Shown: one piece after another, positions 27,033-35,432 of the stretch
Layout of the letters: every line of letters begins with the position of its first letter
How positions within the stretch are numbered: position 1 is the first letter of the stretch
From: Verrucomicrobiia bacterium
GTDB taxonomy: Bacteria; Verrucomicrobiota; Verrucomicrobiia; Verrucomicrobiales; Akkermansiaceae
Length of the DNA stretch: 64,000 bases
Direction: 5' to 3'
NCBI GenBank assembly: GCA_947462875.1
Contig: CANHQJ010000002.1
Location: 62,001 to 126,000, forward strand
The notes under the pieces: generated by a model
Databases searched by the model: none
Told to the model about the DNA's origin: nothing
What the model saw: only the letters and a program-made list of their open reading frames with translations
Made by a program: the position numbers and the translations under genes

Positions 27033-28397
27033 ATGAAACGCAGAACTTTTTTCCGCACCAGCACCGCCGCCCTCGCCAGCACAGCGCTTCCTCGTTTCGC
27101 GATCGGCAAGCCGGGCAAATCCGCGAACGGCAAGCTCAACGTCGCTTTCATCGGTTCGGGCGGCTGGATCGCGCGGCAGCCCTACGAGCAAGGATGCGGC
27201 GAGGAAAATCTTGTGGCGTTTTGCGATGTGGACACGGATCGCTGTGCGGAAAACATGAAGAACTGGCGCACCACGCAGCCGTTTTTCCAGGACTTCCGCG
27301 AGATGTTCGACAAGATGCACAAGGAGATCGATGCCGTGGTGATCTCCACGCCGGACCACACGCACTTCGCGGCCACGATGGCGGCGATGGAGCGCGGCAT
27401 TCATGTGTACACGCAGAAGCCGCTCACGCACAATGTCTGGCAAGCGCGCACTCTGGTGAGAGCGCAGCAAAAGTATCAGGTGGTCACGCAAATGGGAAAT
27501 CAGGGGCACGCGGGCGATGGCATCCGTCAATCGGTGGAGGCCTATCGCGCCGGAGTCATCGGTGACGTCAGCAAGGTCTATTGCCGCAATACGGGTCCGG
27601 AACTGGGTGGTCAGCATTTTGCCAATCCCGCCCGCATGCCGCTGCCCGCCATGCCCGTGCCCGCCGGTCTCAACTGGGACCTGTGGCTGGGGCCGGTGGC
27701 GAAACGCGACTATCATAGCGACTACCATCCGACAAAGTGGCGGACGTTTTACGACTTCGGTCTCGGCATGTTGGGCGACTGGGGCTGCCACACACTCGAC
27801 ACGCCTGTGTGGGCGCTCGATCTCGATCCGCCCACGCTGGTGGAATGCCTCGATCGCAAGGATTCGTTAGAGGGAGTCATCCCCGCGGGCAGTCACATCC
27901 GGTATCATTTTTCCGCCAATGCCAAACGCGGGCCGGTGGTTCTCGAGTGGTTCGATGGGCCGCAGGATTGGAGCAAGGCCGGACGCATCGACAAATTCGG
28001 CGCCGAGCACGCGGCGCACCTTGGTCGAGCGTGCTGGATGATCGGGGAAAAAGGCATGATCGGCTGTGGCACCCATGCGGGAGCGCCGCTGATTCTCCCC
28101 GAGGAGTTGCACAAAAACTGGCAAGCGAATCCGCCCGCGCAGGTCATCCCGCGCGTGGCGGGCGGTCCCTTCCGCGAATGGCTGCGTGCGATCAAAGGCG
28201 AGGGTCCGGAGCCGGGATCGAACTTCACCTACGGCGCGCGTCTCACGGAAATCATCCTGTTAGGCGTGCTGGCCCAGCGTTTCAAGACCAACATCGAATG
28301 GGATGCCAAAGCCGGACGCATCACCAACCGTCCCGAGCTCAATGCCTTCATCAAGGAACCCGTGCGCGAAGGCTGGAGCTACGGGGAAACGATCTAG
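27033..28397 (+). CDS. Exported Gfo/Idh/MocA family oxidoreductase
   Basis: This 454-residue NAD(P)-dependent sugar oxidoreductase has a Tat-like leader (KRRTFFRTSTAALASTALPRF), indicating export with its cofactor bound. The Rossmann domain starts at about 35 (VAFIGSGGW, then AFCDVD), and the conserved lysine is in TQKPLTHN. The C-terminal domain has LGMLGDWGCHTLDTPVWALDL, a signature of the family versions common in Verrucomicrobiota and Planctomycetota. It lies 17 bp after the preceding gene, so the three genes from 17.9 to 28.4 kb probably form one operon. The substrate is not identifiable; recently some exported members were found to act as glycosidases by redox chemistry, which would fit this context. 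Confidence 0.88.
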   Translation: MKRRTFFRTSTAALASTALPRFAIGKPGKSANGKLNVAFIGSGGWIARQPYEQGCGEENLVAFCDVDTDRCAENMKNWRTTQPFFQDFREMFDKMHKEIDAVVISTPDHTHFAATMAAMERGIHVYTQKPLTHNVWQARTLVRAQQKYQVVTQMGNQGHAGDGIRQSVEAYRAGVIGDVSKVYCRNTGPELGGQHFANPARMPLPAMPVPAGLNWDLWLGPVAKRDYHSDYHPTKWRTFYDFGLGMLGDWGCHTLDTPVWALDLDPPTLVECLDRKDSLEGVIPAGSHIRYHFSANAKRGPVVLEWFDGPQDWSKAGRIDKFGAEHAAHLGRACWMIGEKGMIGCGTHAGAPLILPEELHKNWQANPPAQVIPRVAGGPFREWLRAIKGEGPEPGSNFTYGARLTEIILLGVLAQRFKTNIEWDAKAGRITNRPELNAFIKEPVREGWSYGETI

Positions 28398-28473
28398 CGG
28401 TCCGCTCACGAACCTTGCGGAGAGAATCGCAAAAGGTTGGCATTTGCCGCGGGCGTGTCGTAGAAAGTCCCGC

Positions 28474-29178
28474 ATGAATTCCGCGCCACCAGATCCGCCG
28501 TATGTGCGCCTTGTGCATAGCATGGAGGAACTGGTGTCCACGCCGATGAGAGATGGAGTCAACGCGCTGTGTCTGAGACGCTCGTTAGAGGGGGATTTTT
28601 CCGAAGTGATCCGTCACCTCAGCGTAGAGCGCGGCATCACCACGCTCGACCGCGACCAATTGCTCGCCCTGCCTGTGAGTGCGGCGGGGAAAGCGGCGAT
28701 CGACTTCATGCTCCGTGACCAGGAGCAGTTGCAGGCGTATGGCTTTGCTCCTGAGATCGATTGCGTCAACGGATACATCGGTCATGACCGGCAAGGCCTG
28801 ATGCGCACGGATGTCTGTTCCTTTCACGTCGATCGTGCCACCGATGTGGCCGATACCTATCTGTGCACCTATGCGGGGGCATCGAGCATTGGCGTGTGTC
28901 ACGAGGATGTCATCCCGCGCGCCCGGGTTCCGGCCGTGCGCAAGGCCTTGCTCGCGGATTTTGGTGGTGAGGATGATGAGAGCTTTCTCGAGTATCTCAC
29001 CGAGAGTTTTTATGACCTGCACTATGATGCGCTACCCGGTGCGAGAACCTTCTGCTTCGGCGTGGGACACCTGTGGCGCATCGCCATCGACTATCCGGGA
29101 AATCCGGTGCCGCCGTGCATTCATCGCGCCCCTGACCCGATCGAGGGAGATCCGCCGCGCTTGATCCTGATCGGTTGA
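28474..29178 (+). CDS. DUF1826 family protein
   Basis: This is a cytosolic-looking 234-residue protein. Features that match DUF1826 as I know it are CSFHVDRATDVADTYLCTY (about 113-131), GVGHLWRIA (about 197-205) and HRAPDP near the end. Family members are often found near zinc-responsive genes in Proteobacteria, but no such context exists here. The start at 28474 is used since the longer reading overlaps the end of the oxidoreductase gene in another frame. Function unknown. A candidate terminator follows the stop. Confidence 0.7.
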   Translation: MNSAPPDPPYVRLVHSMEELVSTPMRDGVNALCLRRSLEGDFSEVIRHLSVERGITTLDRDQLLALPVSAAGKAAIDFMLRDQEQLQAYGFAPEIDCVNGYIGHDRQGLMRTDVCSFHVDRATDVADTYLCTYAGASSIGVCHEDVIPRARVPAVRKALLADFGGEDDESFLEYLTESFYDLHYDALPGARTFCFGVGHLWRIAIDYPGNPVPPCIHRAPDPIEGDPPRLILIG

Positions 29179-29206
29179 GCCGGTGGAAATCGTGAGTCGG
29201 CTTTTT
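29178..29206 (+). terminator. Candidate intrinsic terminator after the DUF1826 gene
   Basis: AGCCG (29178-29182) and CGGCT (29198-29202) form a 5-bp stem with a 15-base loop, followed at once by a short T-run (29203-29206). The stem is short, so the call is weak. It lies between convergent genes. Confidence 0.35.
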
Positions 29207-29264
29207 CAATGTCGGAAAAAAGCTGCGGTCATCCCTTGTCTTCGACGGTAATGGCAGGCGTTGC

Positions 29265-31196
29265 TTATGCTTCGATTTCCCGGGCGGTCTCGTGCATTTC
29301 GTCCGCGATGCGGTGCATGAATTCCTGATAGGTCACGAGCTCCATGCGTCCGTCGTGGTGTTCGATGATCGCGCTGAGGCTTTCCACCCAGTCGCCGGAG
29401 TTCAGGTAGTGGATGTCCTCCACCTGTTTGTCCGCGGGCGTGTGGATGTGGCCGCAGATGATGCCCTGGCAGTCGCGCTGGTGGGCGAGTTTTTGCAACT
29501 GCACCTCGTATTTGTCCACAAAGGAAACGGCGGACTTGACCTTGCCCTTGATGGCCTTGCTGACGGAGTAGTATTCCTTGCCCAGCAGCGCGCGCCATTT
29601 GTTATAGACGCGGTTGATCGCGAGCAGGCTGTCGTAGCCGAAGGCTCCGAGCATCGCCAGCCAACGGTGGTTGGTGGCCACGCTGTCGAAGCCATCGCCG
29701 TGGATGACGAGGTATTTTTTCCCGTTGGGGCTGCGGTGGATGTAGTCCTTCACGATGCGGATCGAGCCGAAGGTGAGGGGAAGGAAGCGTTCGAGGATGT
29801 CATCGTGATTGCCGCGCAGGTAGATCACCTCGGTGTTTTCCTTCTCCATCTTTTTCAGGATGGTGCGAATCACGCGACTGTGCCGGTTTTGCCAACGGGT
29901 GCCGCGCCGCAGCGCCCAGCCATCGATGATGTCGCCATTGAGGATGAGCGTCTCGCAGCGCAGGTGCTTCAGAAAGGATACGACTTCATCCGCCTTGCAC
30001 TCGGGGGTGCCGAGATGGATGTCCGACACAAACACCGTGCGGCAGGAAAATTTCTCCGGCTTGAGGCGCTTGCCCTGGATGTCGAACATCGGCTCGCGCG
30101 TGCGGGCGGATGCCGCGAGGATGGCCTCGAAGCGCTCGACGATGTGATCCCACGACAGCGGCTCGGCGCTGCGTCGCGCGGCTTCGCGCAGGGGGATGAG
30201 AGCGCTCAGGTCGCGCAACGCGAGCACTTGCTCCAGCCAGGCCTTTTCATCACCCTTCGCGACCTTGATGCCGTTTTCTCCGTGACGGATGTGCTGCGCC
30301 GTCGCGGCATAATCGTAGGCCGCCACCACCAGTCCGCTGGCCATGCCCTCGAGCACCACGTTGCCAAAGGTTTCCGTTTCGCTGGGAAAAAGCAAGACAT
30401 CGGCGGAGGCGTAGTGTCGCGCCAGGTCCTCGCCGCGCTGCATGCCGGCGAAATGCACCCAGGGTTGGGCTTTTTGCCACGACTCGCGCAGGGGGCCGTC
30501 GCCCACCACGACAAATCGGGCCTCCGGCTGGGCCTGGTGCGCTTGCTCGAAGGCGCGCATCACCAGCGGGATGTTTTTTTCCGCCGCCACGCGGCCGACG
30601 CTGAGAAAGACCGTTGCCGTTTCCGCGGCGCCCCAGGCCTCGCGCAGGGAAACATCGCGCCTGGCGGGAGAGAACAACTGGGTATCCACGCCGCGGCCCA
30701 GCAAGTGCGCGTGCTTGATGCCCTCGCGCTGGAGCATATCGACCACTTCCTGGCTCGGTGCCATCGTGGCATGGGCGCGGCTGTGAATGTGGCGCAGGTA
30801 ACTCATCGCCGCCGGTTGCAGCGCCTTGAGTTTGTATTGCTCCATGTATTCGTGGAAATTCGTGTGAAATCCCGTGGTCACCGGGATGCCGAGGCCTGAG
30901 GCGACACTCACGGCGGAAACTCCCAGCGGGCTCTCCGTCGCCACATAAATCACATCCGGGCGTTTTTTCAGCCAGCGCTTGCGCAGCTTGAAGGGCCCGG
31001 GCATGCCGATGCGCACTTCCTTGTAGCCGGGCAGGGGGATGGCGGCGATGCTGGTCGAGGAGGTCGATTGATCGCCCGAGCAAATCACCGTGACGCGGTG
31101 GCCGCTGCCGATCAAACCGGCACTCAGCCGCCCCAGTGTCATGGCGACTCCGTTGATGTCAGGAGCGAAAGTATCCGTGATGATGTCGATGCGCAT
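29265..31196 (-). CDS. Fusion: GT4 glycosyltransferase + LpxH-type metallophosphoesterase
   Basis: This single chain of 643 residues has two complete domains. Residues 1-375 are a family-4 glycosyltransferase: DTFAPDINGVAMTLGRLSAGL near the start and the nucleotide-sugar motif ETETFGNVVLEGMASG near 285. From about 385 a metallophosphoesterase follows with SDIHLG (Asp392, His394), NGDIIDGW, RGNHDD and CGHIHTP, all metal-ligand blocks intact. This is the UDP-2,3-diacylglucosamine hydrolase-like type. In other bacteria such genes are often neighbours, so a fusion suggests consecutive steps or shared membrane lipid or glycolipid substrates. The N-terminal domain resembles lipid alpha-mannosyl/glucosyltransferases. 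The substrates are not determined. Confidence 0.88.
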   Translation of the reverse strand: MRIDIITDTFAPDINGVAMTLGRLSAGLIGSGHRVTVICSGDQSTSSTSIAAIPLPGYKEVRIGMPGPFKLRKRWLKKRPDVIYVATESPLGVSAVSVASGLGIPVTTGFHTNFHEYMEQYKLKALQPAAMSYLRHIHSRAHATMAPSQEVVDMLQREGIKHAHLLGRGVDTQLFSPARRDVSLREAWGAAETATVFLSVGRVAAEKNIPLVMRAFEQAHQAQPEARFVVVGDGPLRESWQKAQPWVHFAGMQRGEDLARHYASADVLLFPSETETFGNVVLEGMASGLVVAAYDYAATAQHIRHGENGIKVAKGDEKAWLEQVLALRDLSALIPLREAARRSAEPLSWDHIVERFEAILAASARTREPMFDIQGKRLKPEKFSCRTVFVSDIHLGTPECKADEVVSFLKHLRCETLILNGDIIDGWALRRGTRWQNRHSRVIRTILKKMEKENTEVIYLRGNHDDILERFLPLTFGSIRIVKDYIHRSPNGKKYLVIHGDGFDSVATNHRWLAMLGAFGYDSLLAINRVYNKWRALLGKEYYSVSKAIKGKVKSAVSFVDKYEVQLQKLAHQRDCQGIICGHIHTPADKQVEDIHYLNSGDWVESLSAIIEHHDGRMELVTYQEFMHRIADEMHETAREIEA

Positions 31197-31308
31197 ACGT
31201 GTTTTTCTCGTGGCTATGCGATCATGGCAGACCGCGCATCAGCGACGAGCCATCGGCTGTGACGAAATCGTCACATGGCGGCATCCCACGGGAAAACGGC
31301 GACAGTAG

Positions 31309-31761
31309 CTACCGTTGCTGTTCTTTCATTTCCTGGCGGCGCATCGGCATTTGATCGATGAGCGCGCACCATTGTTTGAGATCGAGGGCGCCGGATTGCC
31401 GGGCTTTTTCGCCACCGTCCTTGCCGATGAGGAGGAAAATCGCGCGCGTTTCGTCTGTGGCGAGGCGGAATTCCTTCCGCAGTTGCGCGGTCTGCTCGGC
31501 TGTCATGCGCACGGTTTGCGGGATGTGCGTGGCGTGCGGGGAGAGATCAATGACTTTCACATGGCGCTCCTCGATCTGCGCGCGAAAGTCCGCCAGCGTG
31601 GCGGAGGTCTGTTGCGCCGCCGCGGCGGTGGGCAGCGAGAGCAGGATCAACCGGTTTTTATCGCGATAAGTCTCGATCGGACTGGCTGACGTCATGGCGG
31701 TGATCAGCCCCCCGATGACGGCCACGACGGGGGTGCGAAATGGGCTGTGAGAGAAAGACAT
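31309..31761 (-). CDS. DUF4174 family exported protein
   Basis: This 150-residue protein starts at MSFSHSPFRTPVVAVIGGLI, giving a signal-like hydrophobic N-terminus. The body has YRDKNRLILLSLPT, then QQTSATLADFRAQIEERHV and IFLLIGKDGGEK, the pattern of DUF4174, a thioredoxin-fold-like family without the redox CxxC. A longer in-frame start at 31800 exists but is less likely since it lengthens the leader. It is divergent from secG. Function unknown. Confidence 0.7.
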   Translation of the reverse strand: MSFSHSPFRTPVVAVIGGLITAMTSASPIETYRDKNRLILLSLPTAAAAQQTSATLADFRAQIEERHVKVIDLSPHATHIPQTVRMTAEQTAQLRKEFRLATDETRAIFLLIGKDGGEKARQSGALDLKQWCALIDQMPMRRQEMKEQQR

Positions 31762-31914
31762 GCGTGCGACAACGGATAAATCAGGTTTACGCGAATGCAA
31801 CTGCGACAGGGCAGGAAAGGCGGAAAGGGGGGGCGTGGCAGGCGGGGGCTCTGCTCAAGATTCTTGAAAACTAACCTTTACAAGTCAGCTTTTGGTCTCC
31901 ATATTCCCGCGCCC

Positions 31915-32448
31915 ATGACTCTGCTTGGTATCAATTTTCTCAATGTGAGCATCACCGCGCTGGTGGTGATCTACGTGTTTGTCTGTTTGATGATGATCCT
32001 GCTGGTCCTGATGCAGCGCCCCAAACAAGAGGGCCTGGGCGCGGCGTTCGGCGCGAACACGACCGATCAATTGTTCGGCGCGCGCACCACGAATGTGCTG
32101 CAAAAAGGCACGGTTTACATGGCGGTGCTGTTTTTTGTGCTGACCCTGACGCTGGCGATTTTGGTGCAGAAGAAAAACCAGATTTCCTCACTGGCCAAGG
32201 CCCCGGCGACCACGGAAGAAGCTGCCGCTCCGGCCGAACAGCCCAAGAGCCTGAGCGAGGAATTGCCTGCTGACACCACGCCGGCTCCTGCTACCACGCC
32301 GGCTCCTACCGAAGCGACTCCTCCGCCCGCACCTGTGGAAACGCCTCCTGCCGACAAACCGGCGGAAGAGAAGCCCGCGGAAGAAAAGCCCGCGGACCCG
32401 ACCGCACCTCAGGCACCGGCCGAGGGAGACAAAACGCCTCCACAGTAA
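31915..32448 (+). CDS. secG: Preprotein translocase subunit SecG
   Basis: This is the small inner-membrane subunit of the SecYEG protein-export channel, 177 residues. Two transmembrane spans (about 8-28 and 62-82) flank the conserved loop LVLMQRPKQEGLGAAFG. After residue 90 there is an unusual low-complexity tail of about 85 residues rich in Pro, Ala, Glu and Thr, ending EGDKTPPQ. Such tails occur in Verrucomicrobiota SecG proteins but are longer than in E. coli. The ATG at 31915 was chosen because the N-terminal span starts there. It heads a run of plus-strand genes. Confidence 0.92.
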   Translation: MTLLGINFLNVSITALVVIYVFVCLMMILLVLMQRPKQEGLGAAFGANTTDQLFGARTTNVLQKGTVYMAVLFFVLTLTLAILVQKKNQISSLAKAPATTEEAAAPAEQPKSLSEELPADTTPAPATTPAPTEATPPPAPVETPPADKPAEEKPAEEKPADPTAPQAPAEGDKTPPQ

Positions 32449-32460
32449 CGCTTTCCGCGT

Positions 32461-33660
32461 GTGAATGCAGAACCTCACAATCCAGGCCGGCCTGCATGGG
32501 CACGGCCTGATTTGTTTCCGGCGGCTCCTCCTGATTCGTGGGGGTATTATGATGGTGCGCAGGGACCTACCGCGGTGCCGGATGAGCAGGCCTTGCGGGA
32601 GGTGCTGAGAAAGGACGTGGAGGAAGCGATCGGGTTGGTCTGGACTCCCGCGCAGGACCACATGGAAGTGCCCGAGGCGGTGCCGGAATTGCAGGAGGCC
32701 TTGCAAGCATCGCGCCTTCTGGCGAGCGAACGGCAATTGCAGCGGCAGACGGGGCAGGTCAAACTCGGCTTGCTGCTGTTTGTGGCGTTTTTGGCCTACA
32801 CGGCGTGGGAGATCATCCAGTTCCGCAAGGTGTTCTCGCCGCTTTCGCTGCTGCTGGACTTGCTGAATACCTCCGCGCCGGCGCTCGGGTTGTTGTTACT
32901 GGTGATGTTCTTCTTATTGCCGTGGTATGAAGCGAAAAAGCGCTGGCGGGAGGTGCGCGCGTGGTCGGCCGAGACGATGCGGGATGCCGCGGATCTGGCG
33001 CGATTCGAGGTCTGGCTGTCGTGGCAGAAAATCGTCGCCACCAAGGTGCTGATGGGCCTGATCGCGGCGACGGCGGCGATGCAGGTGATCTCGGGTAAGC
33101 CCTTTGCGGCGGCCCTGATCCGCGGGGGCGAGGAGCGCTGGCGTTTGCTCACCGCGCCGATGTTGCATGGCAATCTGCTGCATTTCGTGATGAACGCGCT
33201 GGGTTTGCTGTATTTGGGGCGGCGCATCGAGGCGCTGGCCCGCTGGCCGCAGGTGCCGATCGTGTTTTTGTTTTCCGCCTGGCTGGGCGGCGAGTGCTCG
33301 ATGATGATGGGCAAGGGCAGCTCGCTCGGAGCCTCCGGCGGTCTGATGGGCATGCTGGGATTTTTGTTAGTCTTTGAAATCCGTCATGCAAAACTGGTCC
33401 CGCGCAAATCGCGGCGTCGGCTGATCGCAGCGGTGCTGGGGACGGCGCTGATCGGCGTGATTGGCATTCATTTCATCGACAACGCCGCGCACGCCGGTGG
33501 TCTGGTGGCTGGCATGATCTATGCTTTTGTGGTGTTTCCCCGATCGGAAAGTGTGGTGCGCCCCCAGGCGTCGCTCGCGGACCGGATCGTCGCGCTGTTG
33601 TGTTTCGCGGTGCTGGCCTACGCCGCGCTGCTGGCGACACGGGTGATGATGGGTTGGTGA
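32461..33660 (+). CDS. Rhomboid family intramembrane serine protease
   Basis: This 399-residue integral membrane protease uses a GTG start 12 bp after secG. The first 100 residues are soluble, followed by six or seven membrane segments. Catalytic elements are intact: LLHFVMNALG (HxxxN), GASGGLMG with Ser292, and NAAHAGGLVAGM with His344. It cleaves single-pass membrane proteins within the bilayer. Substrates unknown. The long N-terminal cytosolic part is not a recognised domain. Confidence 0.9.
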   Translation: MNAEPHNPGRPAWARPDLFPAAPPDSWGYYDGAQGPTAVPDEQALREVLRKDVEEAIGLVWTPAQDHMEVPEAVPELQEALQASRLLASERQLQRQTGQVKLGLLLFVAFLAYTAWEIIQFRKVFSPLSLLLDLLNTSAPALGLLLLVMFFLLPWYEAKKRWREVRAWSAETMRDAADLARFEVWLSWQKIVATKVLMGLIAATAAMQVISGKPFAAALIRGGEERWRLLTAPMLHGNLLHFVMNALGLLYLGRRIEALARWPQVPIVFLFSAWLGGECSMMMGKGSSLGASGGLMGMLGFLLVFEIRHAKLVPRKSRRRLIAAVLGTALIGVIGIHFIDNAAHAGGLVAGMIYAFVVFPRSESVVRPQASLADRIVALLCFAVLAYAALLATRVMMGW

Positions 33661-33724
33661 ATTGCGGGTTGCTTTGTGCCCGGGATTCGACCACGATGAC
33701 CAAGAACAATTTCCCCATACATTT

Positions 33725-34222
33725 ATGATTCAATGGTACTACGGCACGCAAGGGCAGCAGCAAGGCCCTGTCACGGAAACGGCCCTGCGGCAGTTGATGG
33801 CACAAGGAGTGGTCACGCGCGAGACGCTGGTCTGGCGCGATGGCCTGGCGGAGTGGAAGCCCATGGGAGAAGTGGACGAGCTGCTGGCTCCGCCCCTGGG
33901 CGCGGCGGCGGCGATGGCCTACACCCAGCAGGCAGCCTACGGTACGGTGCCGCAATGTGGATTGGCGATCGCGAGTCTGGTTTGTGGGATTGTGTGTTTG
34001 TTCACCTGTTATGTCCACGGATTGGCGGCGATTCCGGCGGTGATCTGCGGGCACATGGCCTTGAAAAAAATCCGCGAATCAGAATTCCCCATGGCGGGGC
34101 GGGGGATGGCGATCGCGGGACTGGTCATGGGATATCTGGGGCTGCTCATGCAAATCGCGACGTTGGTGGCGGCGGGGTATTTTTACATGGAAGTGAAGAA
34201 GAGTTTTCCTTCGCCTCCTTGA
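33725..34222 (+). CDS. GYF-2 and DUF4190 domain membrane protein
   Basis: This 165-residue protein has an N-terminal GYF_2 domain (about 1-50; WYYGTQGQQQGPVTETALRQ and TLVWRDGLAEWKPM). A DUF4190 membrane module follows with two hydrophobic spans (LAIASLVCGIVCLF and AIAGLVMGYLGLL). This combination is common in Verrucomicrobiota and Bacteroidota, with no known function beyond putative protein interaction at the membrane. The ATG at 33725 immediately precedes the GYF domain. Confidence 0.82.
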   Translation: MIQWYYGTQGQQQGPVTETALRQLMAQGVVTRETLVWRDGLAEWKPMGEVDELLAPPLGAAAAMAYTQQAAYGTVPQCGLAIASLVCGIVCLFTCYVHGLAAIPAVICGHMALKKIRESEFPMAGRGMAIAGLVMGYLGLLMQIATLVAAGYFYMEVKKSFPSPP

Positions 34223-34305
34223 GCGTGAAGTGGGGAGCTGGATCGGGAATGTGAAGCCGAACAGTTACCATCGGAGCGAACCATTTACACTCTGACAGCA
34301 GACAT

Positions 34306-34722
34306 ATGAGCCTATCTCCCAGTCATCGCCCGTGGACTTTGTTATTTCTGCTGGTGATCGTGGCTGGGGTAGTGGCTTTTTTTTTGCAGTCGAAAATCCT
34401 GGGCTGGATGCCGCCCTGCCAGTTCTACCGGTGGACGGATCTGCATTGCCCCGGCTGCGGCGGGCGGCGCTGTGTGATGATGCTGTCGCAGGGCCGCTGG
34501 CTGGAGGCCTTGCGCATGAACGCGTTGGTCATCGTTGTGGGCCTGGGATTCGGCACCTTGATGCTCAAGGAGACCTGGCGCGAGTGGAGCCGGCGCGGGC
34601 AGAGCTTCGCGCTCTCGCCGCGCATGGGCTGGGCGATTGCGATTGCGGTGATCGCCTTCTGGATTTTGCGCAATCTGCCCTTTCCGCCCTTCGTGTGGCT
34701 GGCGCCGGTGCCGGTGGGATGA
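34306..34722 (+). CDS. DUF2752 membrane protein
   Basis: This 138-residue membrane protein has the DUF2752 signature: PPCQFYRWTDLHCPGCGGRRCVMML, then SQGRWLEALRMNALV. Hydrophobic spans flank it on both sides (about 12-32, 73-90 and 107-125). The paired cysteines in H-C-P-G-C-G are typical for the family. Function unknown. It is often a neighbour of DUF4190/GYF proteins, as here. Confidence 0.85.
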   Translation: MSLSPSHRPWTLLFLLVIVAGVVAFFLQSKILGWMPPCQFYRWTDLHCPGCGGRRCVMMLSQGRWLEALRMNALVIVVGLGFGTLMLKETWREWSRRGQSFALSPRMGWAIAIAVIAFWILRNLPFPPFVWLAPVPVG

Positions 34723-34799
34723 ACGCGCGCATGACCGGACGGGTGATTTTTTTGCAATCCTCCCTTGCACGTTGCGGCAAGCAAGGCTAACTCAACGCC

Positions 34800-35390
34800 G
34801 TGAAACGCACTCTTTTTCTGTTGCTCGGTGCTTGTGCCTTGCTGGGATCTTGCAAAAAAACTCCCATGGAAGTGACTTCCACGGAAAAGCGCGGGATCAC
34901 GACGAAGGATCAGGAGGTGAAATTGTTCGCATCGGCCAATGAGCAGTTCCGCGGTAGCTCGACCAGTCCGTTCCAGGACGCCCCTGCGCCGAACTGGGTG
35001 GCGCGTCCCGCGACACAAATCCGCCTGCTGAACTACGCATTCGGTGCCAGCGGCGCTGGTGAGGTGTATGTTTCGCGCTCGCAGGGCTCGGTGCTCGATA
35101 ACGTCAACCGCTGGCGCAAACAATTCCAGCAAGCCGACCTCACGGCCCAGGAACTGGCGGCGCTGCCCAAGGCCACCATGCTGGGCGCGGAGGCGGTGCT
35201 GGTGGAGGCGGAAGGTCTGTTTGCCGGCGGCATGGGCAAGGAGCCTGTCGATGGCTTCGCGCTGGCCGGATATGTCGCGAAGATCGGCTCCGACATCATC
35301 ACCATCAAGATGGTGGGGCCCAAGGACGAGGTGGCGGCGGAAAAGGAAAACCTCAACCGCTATGCCCAATCCCTGAAAGCCGCTGAATAA
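34800..35390 (+). CDS. Lipoprotein of unknown function upstream of resB
   Basis: This 196-residue protein with a GTG start has a lipoprotein signal peptide (MKRTLFLLLGACALLGSC, lipobox cysteine 18). The mature part has no family that I recognise; it contains NWVARPATQIRLLNYAFG and a C-terminal K-x-M-V-G-P-K-D-E-V segment. It lies 42 bp upstream of resB on the same strand, so a role alongside cytochrome c assembly or membrane energetics is possible. This is based only on location. Confidence 0.7.
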   Translation: MKRTLFLLLGACALLGSCKKTPMEVTSTEKRGITTKDQEVKLFASANEQFRGSSTSPFQDAPAPNWVARPATQIRLLNYAFGASGAGEVYVSRSQGSVLDNVNRWRKQFQQADLTAQELAALPKATMLGAEAVLVEAEGLFAGGMGKEPVDGFALAGYVAKIGSDIITIKMVGPKDEVAAEKENLNRYAQSLKAAE

Positions 35391-35432
35391 AACGCACCTT
35401 TCCGACCGTAGTATCATCCTTTCTCCTTCATC

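Noticed and set aside
29292-30899. Long plus-strand frame (535 codons) antisense to the glycosyltransferase fusion
   Set aside because: No recognisable domain; the minus strand carries two complete enzyme domains.
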